Counted from the stretch's first letter, positions 1 through 9,032 are shown. The stretch is DNA of 64,000 bases from Fervidobacterium sp. UBA5837 (GCA_002432805.1 DJGV01000016.1:278327-342326), one strand, 5' to 3'. Notes: generated by a model from the sequence alone, not told the origin. Translations and numbers: made by a program.

Positions 1-187
1 CTCCGAAATAATTCATCGGTGGTTTAAGCAAGATCAAGCCATTTCCAAGTGTAGACTTGCCACATCCAGATTCTCCAGCTAATCCCAGCAATTCACCATC
101 ATTTACATCAAACGATACATCATCAACTGCTTTGACGTGACCTTTCAACGTCTTGTAGTACAGTTTCAAACCTTCCACTTCAAGCAT
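1..187 (-). CDS. Oligopeptide/oligosaccharide ABC transporter ATP-binding protein (partial)
   Basis: Only the N-terminal 62 codons lie in the window; the gene runs off the left edge. The reading frame starts at an ATG at 187 and contains a Walker A motif, GESGCGKST, at about residues 39-47, preceded by the VDDVSFDV segment typical of DppD/OppD-type nucleotide-binding subunits. It lies just downstream of two permease genes on the same strand, so it is presumably the first ATPase of the same family-5 importer and powers uptake from the cytoplasmic face. A second ATPase (DppF-like) may follow outside the window. Confidence 0.9.
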   Translation of the reverse strand, partial: MLEVEGLKLYYKTLKGHVKAVDDVSFDVNDGELLGLAGESGCGKSTLGNGLILLKPPMNYFG

Positions 188-236
188 CCTTTATCACGAC
201 TCCTTTTCGCCTGCAAGCAAATTCACAGACCATATT

Positions 237-1079
237 CTACATTTCTCTCAGGCGAGGATTGAAAACTTCATCGAGCCCAACATTCATGAAGTACAAAGCA
301 CCGACGACGAGTGTTATCACCAGTCCGGGTGGTATGGCCCACCACCACATACCCAATTGTATGGCATTCCACAGCACAGCATTTTGAAGCATCAATCCTA
401 TTGAGATACCTCTACTCGGCCCAAGACCTATGAAATCAAGACCAACCGCTGCAAGAATAGCGCCACCAAATTGCAGGATAAAGACCATGAAAACATAAGA
501 CATCATATTAGGCAATACTTCATACAGTATTATCTTCATGTGGCTTCTTCCACTGATTCTTGCAAGATTTACAAACTCACGCGTTCTGAGCGAAAGAGTC
601 TGAGAACGAACAGCACGTGCAGTCCATGGCCAAGCTGTAAGACCTATGATGATGCTTTGGATGAAAACCCCTCTGTAAGGAAGATAGGCAGCCACTATGA
701 TCAAGAGTGCAAGAGTTGGAATCACGAGTAAGATATTCGTAAGCATCATGAGAAGTTCATCTAGCCATCCTCCTTCATATCCTGCAAGGAACCCAATGAC
801 TAGCCCTATTATCGTTGCAATACCACCACCGACTAGACCGACGAAAAACGAAGAACGAATCCCATAGACTAATTGTGTGAATACATCTTGGCCAAACGTC
901 GTTGTTCCAAGCCAATGCTCTTTGCTCGGCGGTTGATACCCTTGACCAACGTAATCTAACGGATCTTGGTATTTAGAAATCATAGGTCCAAATATGCCAA
1001 GAAGCAGAAAAAACAAAACAATTATGAGTCCCATTCTAAGTTTAGCGTTTCTGAATGCAAAGAACATTATCTCGCTCAT
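237..1079 (-). CDS. ABC transporter permease, DppC-like
   Basis: This 280-residue inner-membrane permease has about six hydrophobic segments. A DppC-type N-terminus (first membrane segment at about residues 16-35) is followed by the HWLGTTTFGQDVFTQL signature at about 55-70. The cytoplasmic EAA-like loop that docks the ATPase is visible as EFVNLARISGRSHMKIILYE near residues 168-187. Its ATG overlaps the stop of the upstream permease by one base (TAATG), indicating translational coupling. It pairs with that permease to form the channel of a peptide/oligosaccharide family importer. In Thermotogales many transporters of this family carry oligosaccharides rather than peptides, so the substrate cannot be set from the permease alone. 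Confidence 0.93.
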   Translation of the reverse strand: MSEIMFFAFRNAKLRMGLIIVLFFLLLGIFGPMISKYQDPLDYVGQGYQPPSKEHWLGTTTFGQDVFTQLVYGIRSSFFVGLVGGGIATIIGLVIGFLAGYEGGWLDELLMMLTNILLVIPTLALLIIVAAYLPYRGVFIQSIIIGLTAWPWTARAVRSQTLSLRTREFVNLARISGRSHMKIILYEVLPNMMSYVFMVFILQFGGAILAAVGLDFIGLGPSRGISIGLMLQNAVLWNAIQLGMWWWAIPPGLVITLVVGALYFMNVGLDEVFNPRLREM

Positions 1080-2068
1080 TACACTTCACCACCGTATGAA
1101 AATCTGATTCTTGGATCTAGTGCCATGTAAACGAGGTCCACCGTGAAATTTGCAATCAATACCCCTATGATTATGAACAAGAAACAACCTTGGATAAGAA
1201 AATAATCTTGATTCAGTATGCCTTGAGTTAGGATATATCCAATACCAGGATAAGAGAAGACAACTTCAGTTGTAACCTGCCCAGCTATGACTGTACCAAG
1301 TTGTAGCGCAAGTCCAGTAACTTGTGGAAGTATTGCGTTGCGAAACGCATATTTTCTGATCAACTTTCTCTTGACACCGAGTGTTTCAAGATATCTAACG
1401 TAATTGTTTTCAAGTTCGTATATGACCATGTTCCTCATTCCTATTGCCCAACCACCTATTTGTACAATGAACAGTGATAGGAATGGCAATATCCAGTGTT
1501 TCAAGAAATCTCCAACAAAAAGCCATGACAAATGTGGCCTCAAAGAGAAACTGTACGCACCGGCAATTGGGAATATGTCCCAAACAACTCCCAGAAAATA
1601 TGCAAGTAGCATACCGAGCCAAAGATAAGGTGCACCAGTTATGAAGTACATGATAGGTAACATAATGGAATCTAATCTCTTTCTCCTTGCGGCAATTGCC
1701 CCAAGATTATTTCCTACAATCCAACTCAACAATATCGAAGGAATCATCAACCCCAGGGAGTACGGAATCGCCATTTTAAGTACTTCTAAGACAGGTCTTG
1801 GATAGAGATATATACTTATCCCAAGGTCTCCTTTGAACAACGCAATCCAAAAATTCACGTATTGACTCCAAAGTGGTTGATCCAATCCAAATGCTTTAGT
1901 TAAATAGCTGTACATAACGCGAGCAGATTCTGGGAGCCCACTGAAACGAGAAACAAGAACGAGAATGGGATTCCCAGGCATGAACCTGGGAATCAACCAA
2001 TCTAACGTGACAGCAAATACGAACGTAAGAATATAAACAAGGATTTTCGTTCCAAGGTATTTTTTCAT
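1079..2068 (-). CDS. ABC transporter permease, DppB-like
   Basis: This 329-residue permease has six predicted membrane spans, the first at about residues 9-28. The EAA-like loop appears as YVRYLETLGVKRKLIRKYAF at about 223-242. The start ATG has a GGGGTG ribosome binding site six bases upstream. The gene sits between the solute-binding protein gene (113 bp upstream) and the DppC-like gene (overlapping), in the order binding protein, DppB, DppC, ATPase, which is the usual order for this transporter class. Confidence 0.93.
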   Translation of the reverse strand: MKKYLGTKILVYILTFVFAVTLDWLIPRFMPGNPILVLVSRFSGLPESARVMYSYLTKAFGLDQPLWSQYVNFWIALFKGDLGISIYLYPRPVLEVLKMAIPYSLGLMIPSILLSWIVGNNLGAIAARRKRLDSIMLPIMYFITGAPYLWLGMLLAYFLGVVWDIFPIAGAYSFSLRPHLSWLFVGDFLKHWILPFLSLFIVQIGGWAIGMRNMVIYELENNYVRYLETLGVKRKLIRKYAFRNAILPQVTGLALQLGTVIAGQVTTEVVFSYPGIGYILTQGILNQDYFLIQGCFLFIIIGVLIANFTVDLVYMALDPRIRFSYGGEV

Positions 2069-2181
2069 CTGTTACACCCCAACTTCTAATTTTCGCTGGT
2101 TTTTTAGTTACATTCAATGATTCCTGGTGTCACTGTCTACCACTGCTTATTTCACTGATTCGCTACCTTCAAACGAAATTG

Positions 2182-3858
2182 TTACTGTTTTAGCCCTATG
2201 AGCATCATTACTCCACCAGTCTGCCATCTTCCACCCCAAGTGGTTGGGTATGCATATGGTGTCTTTTCACTAGGCCAGCCTTTCCATACTTGTGTACTTG
2301 CTTCGAACCACATACCATTGTACCAAAGCGGTATGGCGGGCATGTCTTTAAGGAATATTTCTGCAATTTGTTCAATGACTTTCTTGTTTGCTGCCGTATC
2401 ATCCATAGGTGTAGAATTGAGTTGCGTTACAAGATCAAACAATTTCTGGTTGTTGTACTTCCCAAAGTTACCGTTGTACATGTTCTCACTGATCGGAGAG
2501 TTGAAGAGCCAGTTGAAGGAAGTCCATGGTGATATAGTCATCTGGCTACCAGAATTGCTTATGGCTGCACTAAATTTACCAGATATCAAGTCATCGTTGT
2601 ACTTACTATAATCTGGGAACTTTGCTTCAGCATTGATACCAACTTGGACAAATTGAGCTGCAATTATCTTTGCTGATTCCATCCAGTCTGTCCATCCGTA
2701 CGGTACGCTTATTTCTATCTTGAACTTACTGCCATCGGGTGCTTCTCTGTATCCGTCTTTGTTTACATCTTTGTATCCCGCTTTGTCAAGTAAAGATCTT
2801 GCCGTCTTGGGATCATACTTGAATCCATATTGTTTTACTGCATTCTCTGGATAGAACTTCATCCAACCTTTTATCGGTAAAAATCCAACATTGTTCGATG
2901 GTAATACTTGTCCCTCGTAAACATTCTTTGCTATAATTGTAGGATCTATAGCGTATGCAAGCGCTCTTCTCAAATTTGGATCGTTTAGTGGTTTTATCGT
3001 AGTATTGAAGAATAGGTATGCCGTGTTATCTGAAAGCATGTACGGTTCTTTATCAAACCACGTGTGGATATCTGTATATGTCTTCTTCAATGTTGGTATA
3101 CCTGGAAGGAAGAAGTTAGAGCAATCGAGTTCGCCCTTCATTATCATACCAAGCGCAACATTGTTACTTGAAACTGTCAAGTAAACGATTCTTTTTGGCT
3201 TGGGTTGTCCAAAAACTTTGTTTCCCCACCAGTTATCATTTCTTAGATAAATCATCCTATCAGTACCGTACGTCTCGAACAAATAAGCACCAGAGCCTAT
3301 AGCCTTTTCATTTGCTCCCGTGAGTACATCATCTTTTGATTTCTTAGCCCATATGTGTTCTGGTAAGATTGGATTTTGATACAGGTCGTATGACCACTCG
3401 TGATAACGTGGGGAAGAGAAAGTGAACACAACTGTGTAATCATCAGGAGTATCTATCTTCGCAAGCCAATTCCAAACAGGGCTGTAATAAATCTCCGGAA
3501 TCTGCTTTGCAAGTTCATACGTGAACTTTACATCTTTCGAAGTCAAAGGATGACCATCGTGCCAAGTCATTCCCTTTCTCAACTTGATTTCATACGTCTT
3601 ATTAGAAGTCCACTTTCCACTTTCTGCAAGCCAAGGTATGAGAGTATCTGTAAGTGGATCATAGTTGAACAACGTTTCGTAAAGGAGTCCAACCGTACCA
3701 GTAACAGCATTCCACGGGGTGATAGGACTCCAGTTTGACGGAGGCGCCCACATTCCACCACCAGCGTACAACGTTTCATCACGCTTGTAAACTACATCCG
3801 CAGCAAACATCGATGAAAAGATTAACAATACCAGTGCAAAAATGAAAACTTTTTTCAT
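2182..3858 (-). CDS. ABC transporter solute-binding protein, family 5 (SBP_bac_5)
   Basis: This 558-residue periplasmic binding protein delivers substrate to the adjacent permeases. The chosen ATG at 3858 follows a GGAGGGGG site and gives a clean signal peptide (charged MKK, hydrophobic core to about residue 18, cleavage near MFA-AD); there is no lipobox cysteine. Family hallmarks are YETLFNYDPLT, IKLRKGMTWHDGHPLTSKDV and RRALAYAIDP. The mature protein is rich in Trp, with a WKGW...WGGRW stretch near the C-terminus, recalling oligosaccharide-binding members in Thermotoga. A cello- or manno-oligosaccharide ligand is therefore likelier than a peptide (inference). The promoter carries a LacI-family-like operator, which supports sugar control. 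Confidence 0.92.
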   Translation of the reverse strand: MKKVFIFALVLLIFSSMFAADVVYKRDETLYAGGGMWAPPSNWSPITPWNAVTGTVGLLYETLFNYDPLTDTLIPWLAESGKWTSNKTYEIKLRKGMTWHDGHPLTSKDVKFTYELAKQIPEIYYSPVWNWLAKIDTPDDYTVVFTFSSPRYHEWSYDLYQNPILPEHIWAKKSKDDVLTGANEKAIGSGAYLFETYGTDRMIYLRNDNWWGNKVFGQPKPKRIVYLTVSSNNVALGMIMKGELDCSNFFLPGIPTLKKTYTDIHTWFDKEPYMLSDNTAYLFFNTTIKPLNDPNLRRALAYAIDPTIIAKNVYEGQVLPSNNVGFLPIKGWMKFYPENAVKQYGFKYDPKTARSLLDKAGYKDVNKDGYREAPDGSKFKIEISVPYGWTDWMESAKIIAAQFVQVGINAEAKFPDYSKYNDDLISGKFSAAISNSGSQMTISPWTSFNWLFNSPISENMYNGNFGKYNNQKLFDLVTQLNSTPMDDTAANKKVIEQIAEIFLKDMPAIPLWYNGMWFEASTQVWKGWPSEKTPYAYPTTWGGRWQTGGVMMLIGLKQ

Positions 3859-3902
3859 ACTACCCCCTCCTGTAAATGACTTTTTGCCCATTGGGCAATC
3901 GT

Positions 3903-3930
3903 ATTATAGCAGTGTAAATGTTTACATTAA
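3903..3930 (-). promoter_or_regulatory. Predicted promoter of the binding-protein/ABC operon
   Basis: On the minus strand a perfect -10 TATAAT (3903-3908) lies 45 bp upstream of the ATG. A weak -35, TTAATG (3925-3930), is spaced by 16 bp. The spacer is almost filled by the palindrome at 3913-3926, so a bound repressor would block polymerase. This is the only good -10 on this strand of the intergenic region. Confidence 0.6.
3913..3926. promoter_or_regulatory. LacI-family-like operator palindrome
   Basis: TGTAAATGTTTACA has perfect 6-bp arms (TGTAAA/TTTACA) around a 2-bp centre. It fits the generic LacI/GalR operator layout TGNAAN-NN-NTTNCA, except that the centre is TG instead of the usual CG. 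It lies between the -35 and -10 of the ABC-transporter promoter. The regulator is not encoded in the window. Confidence 0.55.
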
Positions 3931-4051
3931 CAGCATCACATTCATGGCAAATTTTTGGAAAAAAAGCCTTACAGTTTACTTTCGGCTATAAACTGAAAAG
4001 CTTGGATATTTGAGGAAATTTCTATAGATGTTGTCAAAAAGAAAAAAACTA

Positions 4052-4082
4052 TTGCAAAAATTAATATTTTTGGTGCTATAAT
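4052..4082 (+). promoter_or_regulatory. Predicted promoter of the FN3/propeller gene
   Basis: A TTGCAA -35 (4052-4057), a 19-bp spacer and a perfect TATAAT -10 (4077-4082) with an upstream TG (TGCTATAAT, extended -10) precede the ATG at 4179 by about 95 bp. It points away from the ABC operon promoter. The 320-bp space 3859-4178 holds only these two divergent promoters and the operator; no small gene or RNA was recognised in it. Confidence 0.6.
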
Positions 4083-4178
4083 ATAGTTGGTGTATTCTTT
4101 TGCAAATATCTTTGCTGTCCATTTAATGCGTCTAAAATTTATCATTTGTGAAATTATTCAAAGAAGGGGGGAACACAA

Positions 4179-7100
4179 ATGCGAAAAACGGTTTACGTGT
4201 TTTTAGGTATATTGCTTCTTTTCGCGACCTTAGTCTCAGCACAAAGTCCTAATTCAACACCGTTAGAAAAGCTTTACTACGAGTTGAAAGGGTTGCTTGA
4301 AAGTCCGGATATCGATCTTCAGGTGGCGCTTCAAGAGATTTTGCAAAAGTATGCCCCAATTGTAGAACCTATACTACCTCCAGGGGAATACGAAGAGTAT
4401 TCATTGGGACTATCATCGCTCGACAAGGCTTTACTCGATATGGGTATATGGATTACACGTGCGACGGTGGAAATATTCAATCAGGAAGTTGTTGAAGGTC
4501 CATATGAGCTTAACTACGACAGAGAAACTGGTCAAGCTACGGGTCTAATTGCCAAGCTTAAGACTGGCAAGTACAACGTCATAGTTAAAGTTCTTGGAGT
4601 TGTAGACAACAAAGATGAAAGGATAGTAGCATACGGAAGGAAAGATGGAGTTGAAGTTGTAAGAGACCGCATCTCGTTGGCAGATATTCCACTCAACGTA
4701 CTCATTGGTACGGGCGGAGTACTTGTAAATGCATTGCTCGACTTTCAAAACTCCGAATTCATACCGGGAGATATTGCGGCTATCGAGCCTGCTGATGGTC
4801 AGGTTGATGTGTTACCTAACGTCACCTTGCAGTGGGAGTCTTTGCGTGCAAAAGAATATGATATCTACTTTGGAGAAGAAGGTAACCTTGAATTAAAAGA
4901 GAAAGGATACTTTGATACAAGCTACAACATCGAAGGCCTCAAGCCAAGCACAACTTACCAGTGGAAGATAGTTGCAAGAAATGCATTCGGTGAGACGGAA
5001 AGCAACGTATTTTCGTTTAGAATAGGTGATGCGCCAACGATTCCAGACAATCCAGTGCCGTACGATGGTGCAGCGAAGATATGGATAGAACCAGTACTCC
5101 TGTGGGAATCTGAGAGAGCTGCAAGTTTCGATGTGTACTTTGGCAAATCACCTGATGAGTTGCAGCTCATAGTGACTGTTGAAGAACCCATCTATGAACT
5201 TCCGCCGCTTGAACTGGGCACAGTCTATTATTGGAAAGTTGTGGCAAAGAATGCATATGGTGAGACGGAAGGACCAGTTTGGGTATTCTCAACTGGTGAT
5301 GTACCAACAAAACCAATTCTTATGGAACCAACGGGAGAAAAGGTCTGGATACAACCTACATTCAAATGGCAATCGGAAGATGCTGAGGAATACGAACTTT
5401 ACTTGGGTACAGACCATGATAATCTGGAACTTGTGACAACAACGCTCGATAGTGAATATGAGCTTCCTTACACATTAGAGATGGGGATAACCTATTTCTG
5501 GAAGGTAGTAGCTAAGAACATGTTTGGTTCCACTGAGAGCGATGTAGAGATGTTCCAAGTCGGTAAAGCACCTGAGGTAAAAGGTGTCTTGAATCCATTA
5601 GATGGTGAGGAAGATGTATGGAAATCACCTGAACTACAATGGGAATTCGAGTGTGCAGATAATTTCGATGTCTACATGGGAAAGTCACCTGATGATTTAC
5701 AGTTGATTGCAGAGAACCTTGCAGCAAGCACACTGACTGTTGAAGACCTTGAGCTTGGTGCAACGTATTATTGGAAAGTCATTGGTAAGAATAGATTTGG
5801 AGAAACAGAAAGTCCGATTTGGAAATTCACAGTTGGAAACGTACCGACTGTACCGTTCAATCCAGAACCGGCAGATGGTGCTGTTGATCAATTCAATTCG
5901 CTTGTAATGAGATGGGAAAGCGCAAAGGCCGATAGTTACGACCTTTACATGGGATTTTCCGAAGACAAACTTGACGTCGTTGAAGCAGACCTGCAAGAGA
6001 GCGCAGTTGAAATGTACAACTTGTTGTTTGGTACAACATATTACTGGAAAGTAGTTGCAAAGAACAGGTTTGGTACCAGCGAGAGTCCAGTTTGGAAATT
6101 TACTACAGGTCAAATTCCAGAAAAGCCAGAGGCTATTTATCCAAAGGATGGAGATGTTGAAGTTCCTGTTGATGTAACTCTTCAGTGGTCAAGCGACAGG
6201 GCAGACCAGTATGATCTCTATTTTGGGACAACAAAATTACAGATGCTTGGTACGTTTACAGACAGTCAATACGCTCTACCTCGCTTGCATTTTGGTACAT
6301 CCTACAATTGGAAAGTCCTTGCAAGAAACATTTTTGGCGAGATCGAAAGCGATCCATTCACATTTAGGACAAAGCTTCCAACAGTTCAGCAGCAAAACGT
6401 TATCGGTGGACAAAAAGTAGATTCCGGTAAAAAATTGACAAAGACATCCGATGGTGGATACATACTCGTCGGTAACACTCAATCAAGCGAGCTTGAAGGC
6501 TTCATGGGTGATTCAGACATCATCGTTGCAAAACTCGACAAAGATTTGAATGTCCAATGGATCAAATTGGTTGGTGGAAAAGGATGGGATGAAGCAGCAG
6601 ACATAAGAGAGACTAGCGATGGATACGTTGTGTTGGGTTACACACTGTCAACTGATGTCGATAGTCAAGTTAACAAAGGTGGTTGGGATTACTTATTAGC
6701 CAAACTCGATAAGAGTGGAAATAAGCAGTGGGTAAAGCTCTACGGCGGCAGTGGGAACGACATATCTACAAGGGTTCTTGTAACAAGTGCTGGTAACTAT
6801 CTCATAGTAGGCTCAACGAATTCTGTAAATGGCGATACGGGTGGAAACATTGGTACGTGGGATACATGGTTGTTGGAAGTTGGTACAGAAGGTCAAATAT
6901 TGGCCAATAAAGTAATTGGTGGCCTTGATAGAGAAAAGGGTATGGATATAGTTGAAGTAGAAGATGGTTACGTAATAGCAAGTATCACCAATTCCATCGA
7001 AGGTCAGGTACCATACAACCATGGCGGATCAGATATTTGGTTCGTAAAGCTCAGCAAAGACCTCAACACATTCCTATTCAACAAGGTGTTTGGTGGTACA

Positions 7101-7580
7101 GACCAAGATGAAATATCCAAGGTCATGAAGACATCGGATGGCAATTTCTTGATAGTAGGTTACACAACGTCTGTAGATGGTGATGTACAGAAGAACAATG
7201 GTTATTGGGACTTCTGGGTGATTAAAGCTGATCCAGATGGTAACATCATATGGCAGAAAACATACGGTGGAGAAGAGGAAGATGTATCATACTCTGCAGT
7301 TGAATTCCCAGATGGTGGATACGCAATCGTTGGACACACACTTTCGAAGAACACAATCGACAGTTTCAAGGGTGCAGTTGACGTTTGGGTAGTAGATATA
7401 GACGAAGAAGGCAACGTCAGATGGGATAAGACATATGGCGGAACGCTTGCAGAATATGGATACGACATACTCATAGACGAAGATGGCTCACTTGTCATCA
7501 TCGGTAGTTCATTCTCGAAGAACCAAGATTTGGGAAAGAATATCGGTGGTAGTGATATTTGGATATTCAAAATTAAGTGA
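4179..7580 (+). CDS. Secreted multidomain protein: six FN3-like repeats plus seven-bladed propeller
   Basis: The 1133-residue product starts after a GGGGGG site and has a signal peptide (MRKTVYVFLGILLLFATLVSA). Residues 20-195 form a unique N-terminal domain. Six tandem FN3-like modules of about 90 residues follow (roughly 199-731), each ending in a variant of TTYYWKVVAKNRFGETES. The C-terminal part (about 741-1133) contains seven repeats with a GYILVGNT-like strand and a DIWxVKLDKDGNxxWxKxYGG strand, fitting a seven-bladed beta-propeller. There is no transmembrane anchor after the signal peptide and no obvious catalytic motif. It is probably a periplasmic or toga-space surface protein that binds glycan or protein. 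Function unknown; the repeats are clear, the domain names are by pattern. Confidence 0.85.
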   Translation: MRKTVYVFLGILLLFATLVSAQSPNSTPLEKLYYELKGLLESPDIDLQVALQEILQKYAPIVEPILPPGEYEEYSLGLSSLDKALLDMGIWITRATVEIFNQEVVEGPYELNYDRETGQATGLIAKLKTGKYNVIVKVLGVVDNKDERIVAYGRKDGVEVVRDRISLADIPLNVLIGTGGVLVNALLDFQNSEFIPGDIAAIEPADGQVDVLPNVTLQWESLRAKEYDIYFGEEGNLELKEKGYFDTSYNIEGLKPSTTYQWKIVARNAFGETESNVFSFRIGDAPTIPDNPVPYDGAAKIWIEPVLLWESERAASFDVYFGKSPDELQLIVTVEEPIYELPPLELGTVYYWKVVAKNAYGETEGPVWVFSTGDVPTKPILMEPTGEKVWIQPTFKWQSEDAEEYELYLGTDHDNLELVTTTLDSEYELPYTLEMGITYFWKVVAKNMFGSTESDVEMFQVGKAPEVKGVLNPLDGEEDVWKSPELQWEFECADNFDVYMGKSPDDLQLIAENLAASTLTVEDLELGATYYWKVIGKNRFGETESPIWKFTVGNVPTVPFNPEPADGAVDQFNSLVMRWESAKADSYDLYMGFSEDKLDVVEADLQESAVEMYNLLFGTTYYWKVVAKNRFGTSESPVWKFTTGQIPEKPEAIYPKDGDVEVPVDVTLQWSSDRADQYDLYFGTTKLQMLGTFTDSQYALPRLHFGTSYNWKVLARNIFGEIESDPFTFRTKLPTVQQQNVIGGQKVDSGKKLTKTSDGGYILVGNTQSSELEGFMGDSDIIVAKLDKDLNVQWIKLVGGKGWDEAADIRETSDGYVVLGYTLSTDVDSQVNKGGWDYLLAKLDKSGNKQWVKLYGGSGNDISTRVLVTSAGNYLIVGSTNSVNGDTGGNIGTWDTWLLEVGTEGQILANKVIGGLDREKGMDIVEVEDGYVIASITNSIEGQVPYNHGGSDIWFVKLSKDLNTFLFNKVFGGTDQDEISKVMKTSDGNFLIVGYTTSVDGDVQKNNGYWDFWVIKADPDGNIIWQKTYGGEEEDVSYSAVEFPDGGYAIVGHTLSKNTIDSFKGAVDVWVVDIDEEGNVRWDKTYGGTLAEYGYDILIDEDGSLVIIGSSFSKNQDLGKNIGGSDIWIFKIK

Positions 7581-7617
7581 TTAATGCAACGATTTAAAAC
7601 AAGAAAAAGATAAATAC

Positions 7618-7648
7618 AAAGGTGGTCGGTTCATCCGACCACCTTTTT
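7618..7648 (+). terminator. Intrinsic terminator overlapping the end of the Pol IV gene
   Basis: A 9-bp GC-rich stem, GGTGGTCGG (7621-7629) with CCGACCACC (7635-7643), has a 5-nt loop and is followed by TTTTT. It ends the FN3/propeller transcript. The last codons (Lys-Val-Val-Gly) and stop of the convergent polymerase gene lie inside the stem. On the minus strand the trailing T-run is poor, so termination is mainly for plus-strand transcripts. Confidence 0.85.
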
Positions 7649-8749
7649 GTTTCGCAATGTGTAAAATCCCCCCAAATGAATGTCGTTGAACTGTGCTATC
7701 TTCTCAAATTTTCTCAGCTCATCTTCCCAAAAAAGGCTGGATTGGAAACCACCTAAGTATTTCAACTGTTGCAGTGAGATGCCTATCTTCACAACTGAAC
7801 CAGATAAATAAAGTTTTCTATACATCTCTTCCATTACCTTTGAAATCAAAATATAATCATTACAAAAATTGCCAATACTTTTGGAAGTAGAAAAGAAACT
7901 ACCATTCGACAACTTCAAATAGACAGAGATAGATTTAGTTCCCATCTTGTACCTTACAAGCTTGACATACAAACCGAATAGGAGGTATTTACCTATTTCG
8001 ATAATTTCATCGAACGAGTTTATCGATGTATCAAGTGTCAATATGTGTCCCATGCTCTTTGGTAATTCAGTCCTGAAGAACTCAGATTCTGTGTACGTTT
8101 TCAAAATAGACATCTTCAATGTATCAAGCATCCCACAATCTTTCGAGTGCAAAAACTCCCAAAGAGTTTGAACGCCAAGCTCATCGAGTACATGTTTAGA
8201 ACTCTTGCCAATACCAAGAACCTTTGATACATCAACGCTTTTTGAAAATAAATCGACATCATCAACTACCAAAAAGCCATCTGGCTTAGATATCTCACAA
8301 GCAGTTTTTGCAATGTGTGGATTGCATCCAACACCTATTGTACATTTCAACGATAACTTCTCGTATATCTCATCTTTAAGTAGTTCAAGCCTTTTTATGG
8401 GAAAATCAACGTTGTCAAGTGCAATGTAGAACTCATCTATACTTGCCTCCTTATAGACTGGAAAATACTTTTCTATAATTTGAGCAATCTTGAGCGTTGT
8501 CAATTCGTAATATGGAAAATCCGCCTTGAGAAATATGATTTTGGGACACAGTCTCTTTGCTTCCTTGATGTTCATCCCAGTTTTTATTCCATAACTCCTC
8601 GCCAGATAATTTGCACTCGTAATTACCGTCTTTTCACCTATGCCAATTACTGCAATTGGCCTACTTCTCAAAGTTGGGTTTTTTGCACATTCTATCGATG
8701 CAAAATACGAGTCCATATCCAAAAGTGCGACCAATTTGTACACGCCCAT
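7631..8749 (-). CDS. dinB: DNA polymerase IV-like Y-family translesion polymerase
   Basis: This 372-residue Y-family polymerase carries out error-prone bypass synthesis. Visible motifs are the first catalytic Asp in LLDMDSYFASIE (residues 9-20), the YxxR-type palm segment NYLARSYGIKTGM, and the second catalytic pair in EASIDEFYIAL (about 100-110). HhH-like DNA-binding motifs follow (VSKVLGIGKSSKHVLDELG). The little-finger domain is present but shorter and more divergent than in E. coli Pol IV. There is no obvious C-terminal clamp-binding QL(S/D)LF motif; the protein ends in RNKKVVG. The ATG follows a strong AAGGGGGG site. The gene stands alone, convergent with its left neighbour, behind a palindrome-rich promoter. 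Confidence 0.88.
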   Translation of the reverse strand: MGVYKLVALLDMDSYFASIECAKNPTLRSRPIAVIGIGEKTVITSANYLARSYGIKTGMNIKEAKRLCPKIIFLKADFPYYELTTLKIAQIIEKYFPVYKEASIDEFYIALDNVDFPIKRLELLKDEIYEKLSLKCTIGVGCNPHIAKTACEISKPDGFLVVDDVDLFSKSVDVSKVLGIGKSSKHVLDELGVQTLWEFLHSKDCGMLDTLKMSILKTYTESEFFRTELPKSMGHILTLDTSINSFDEIIEIGKYLLFGLYVKLVRYKMGTKSISVYLKLSNGSFFSTSKSIGNFCNDYILISKVMEEMYRKLYLSGSVVKIGISLQQLKYLGGFQSSLFWEDELRKFEKIAQFNDIHLGGFYTLRNKKVVG

Positions 8750-8786
8750 AATAATCCCCCCTTAATTTAGATTATCATTTGTAATC

Positions 8787-8826
8787 ATTATAGTATACAT
8801 CTTTATACATATACTATAGTATACAT
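8787..8826 (-). promoter_or_regulatory. Promoter and operator-like palindrome of the Pol IV gene
   Basis: On the minus strand a TATAAT -10 (8787-8792) lies 38 bp before the ATG. Where the -35 should be there is instead a perfect 14-bp palindrome, TATACTATAGTATA (8810-8823). The sequence TATAGTATACAT occurs twice (plus-strand 8789-8800 and 8815-8826), 26 bp apart, so two similar half-sites flank the promoter. This arrangement suggests control by a dimeric regulator, plausibly damage-responsive, but no regulator is identified. Confidence 0.5.
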
Positions 8827-9032
8827 GATTTCGTACAGGGAAGTCAAGTATCTGTGAGTTTGATTGTTAATTGCAAAATGAAATTTTCTTGAACATTTCC
8901 ATAAAAGTCAAATAGATTGTGCAGTTGTGATAAAATAGAATAGGTATCAAATAAATGTTGTGCGCAACTCTTTTCATGGGAACGTTCACCGGAAAGATCA
9001 TAAAGATCATAAGTTGAGAGGGAGTGAGTCCA

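Noticed and set aside
471..731. Open frame opposite the DppC-like permease
   Set aside because: It lies wholly antisense to a clear permease gene, has no ribosome site, and its translation shows no family features.
5697..6113. 138-codon frame antisense to the FN3 repeats
   Set aside because: Repeat codons on the other strand create the frame; the real gene has a signal peptide, ribosome site and terminator.
7202..7570. Ser/Pro-rich frame antisense to the propeller region
   Set aside because: It is a shadow of the repeated propeller codons, without a ribosome site.
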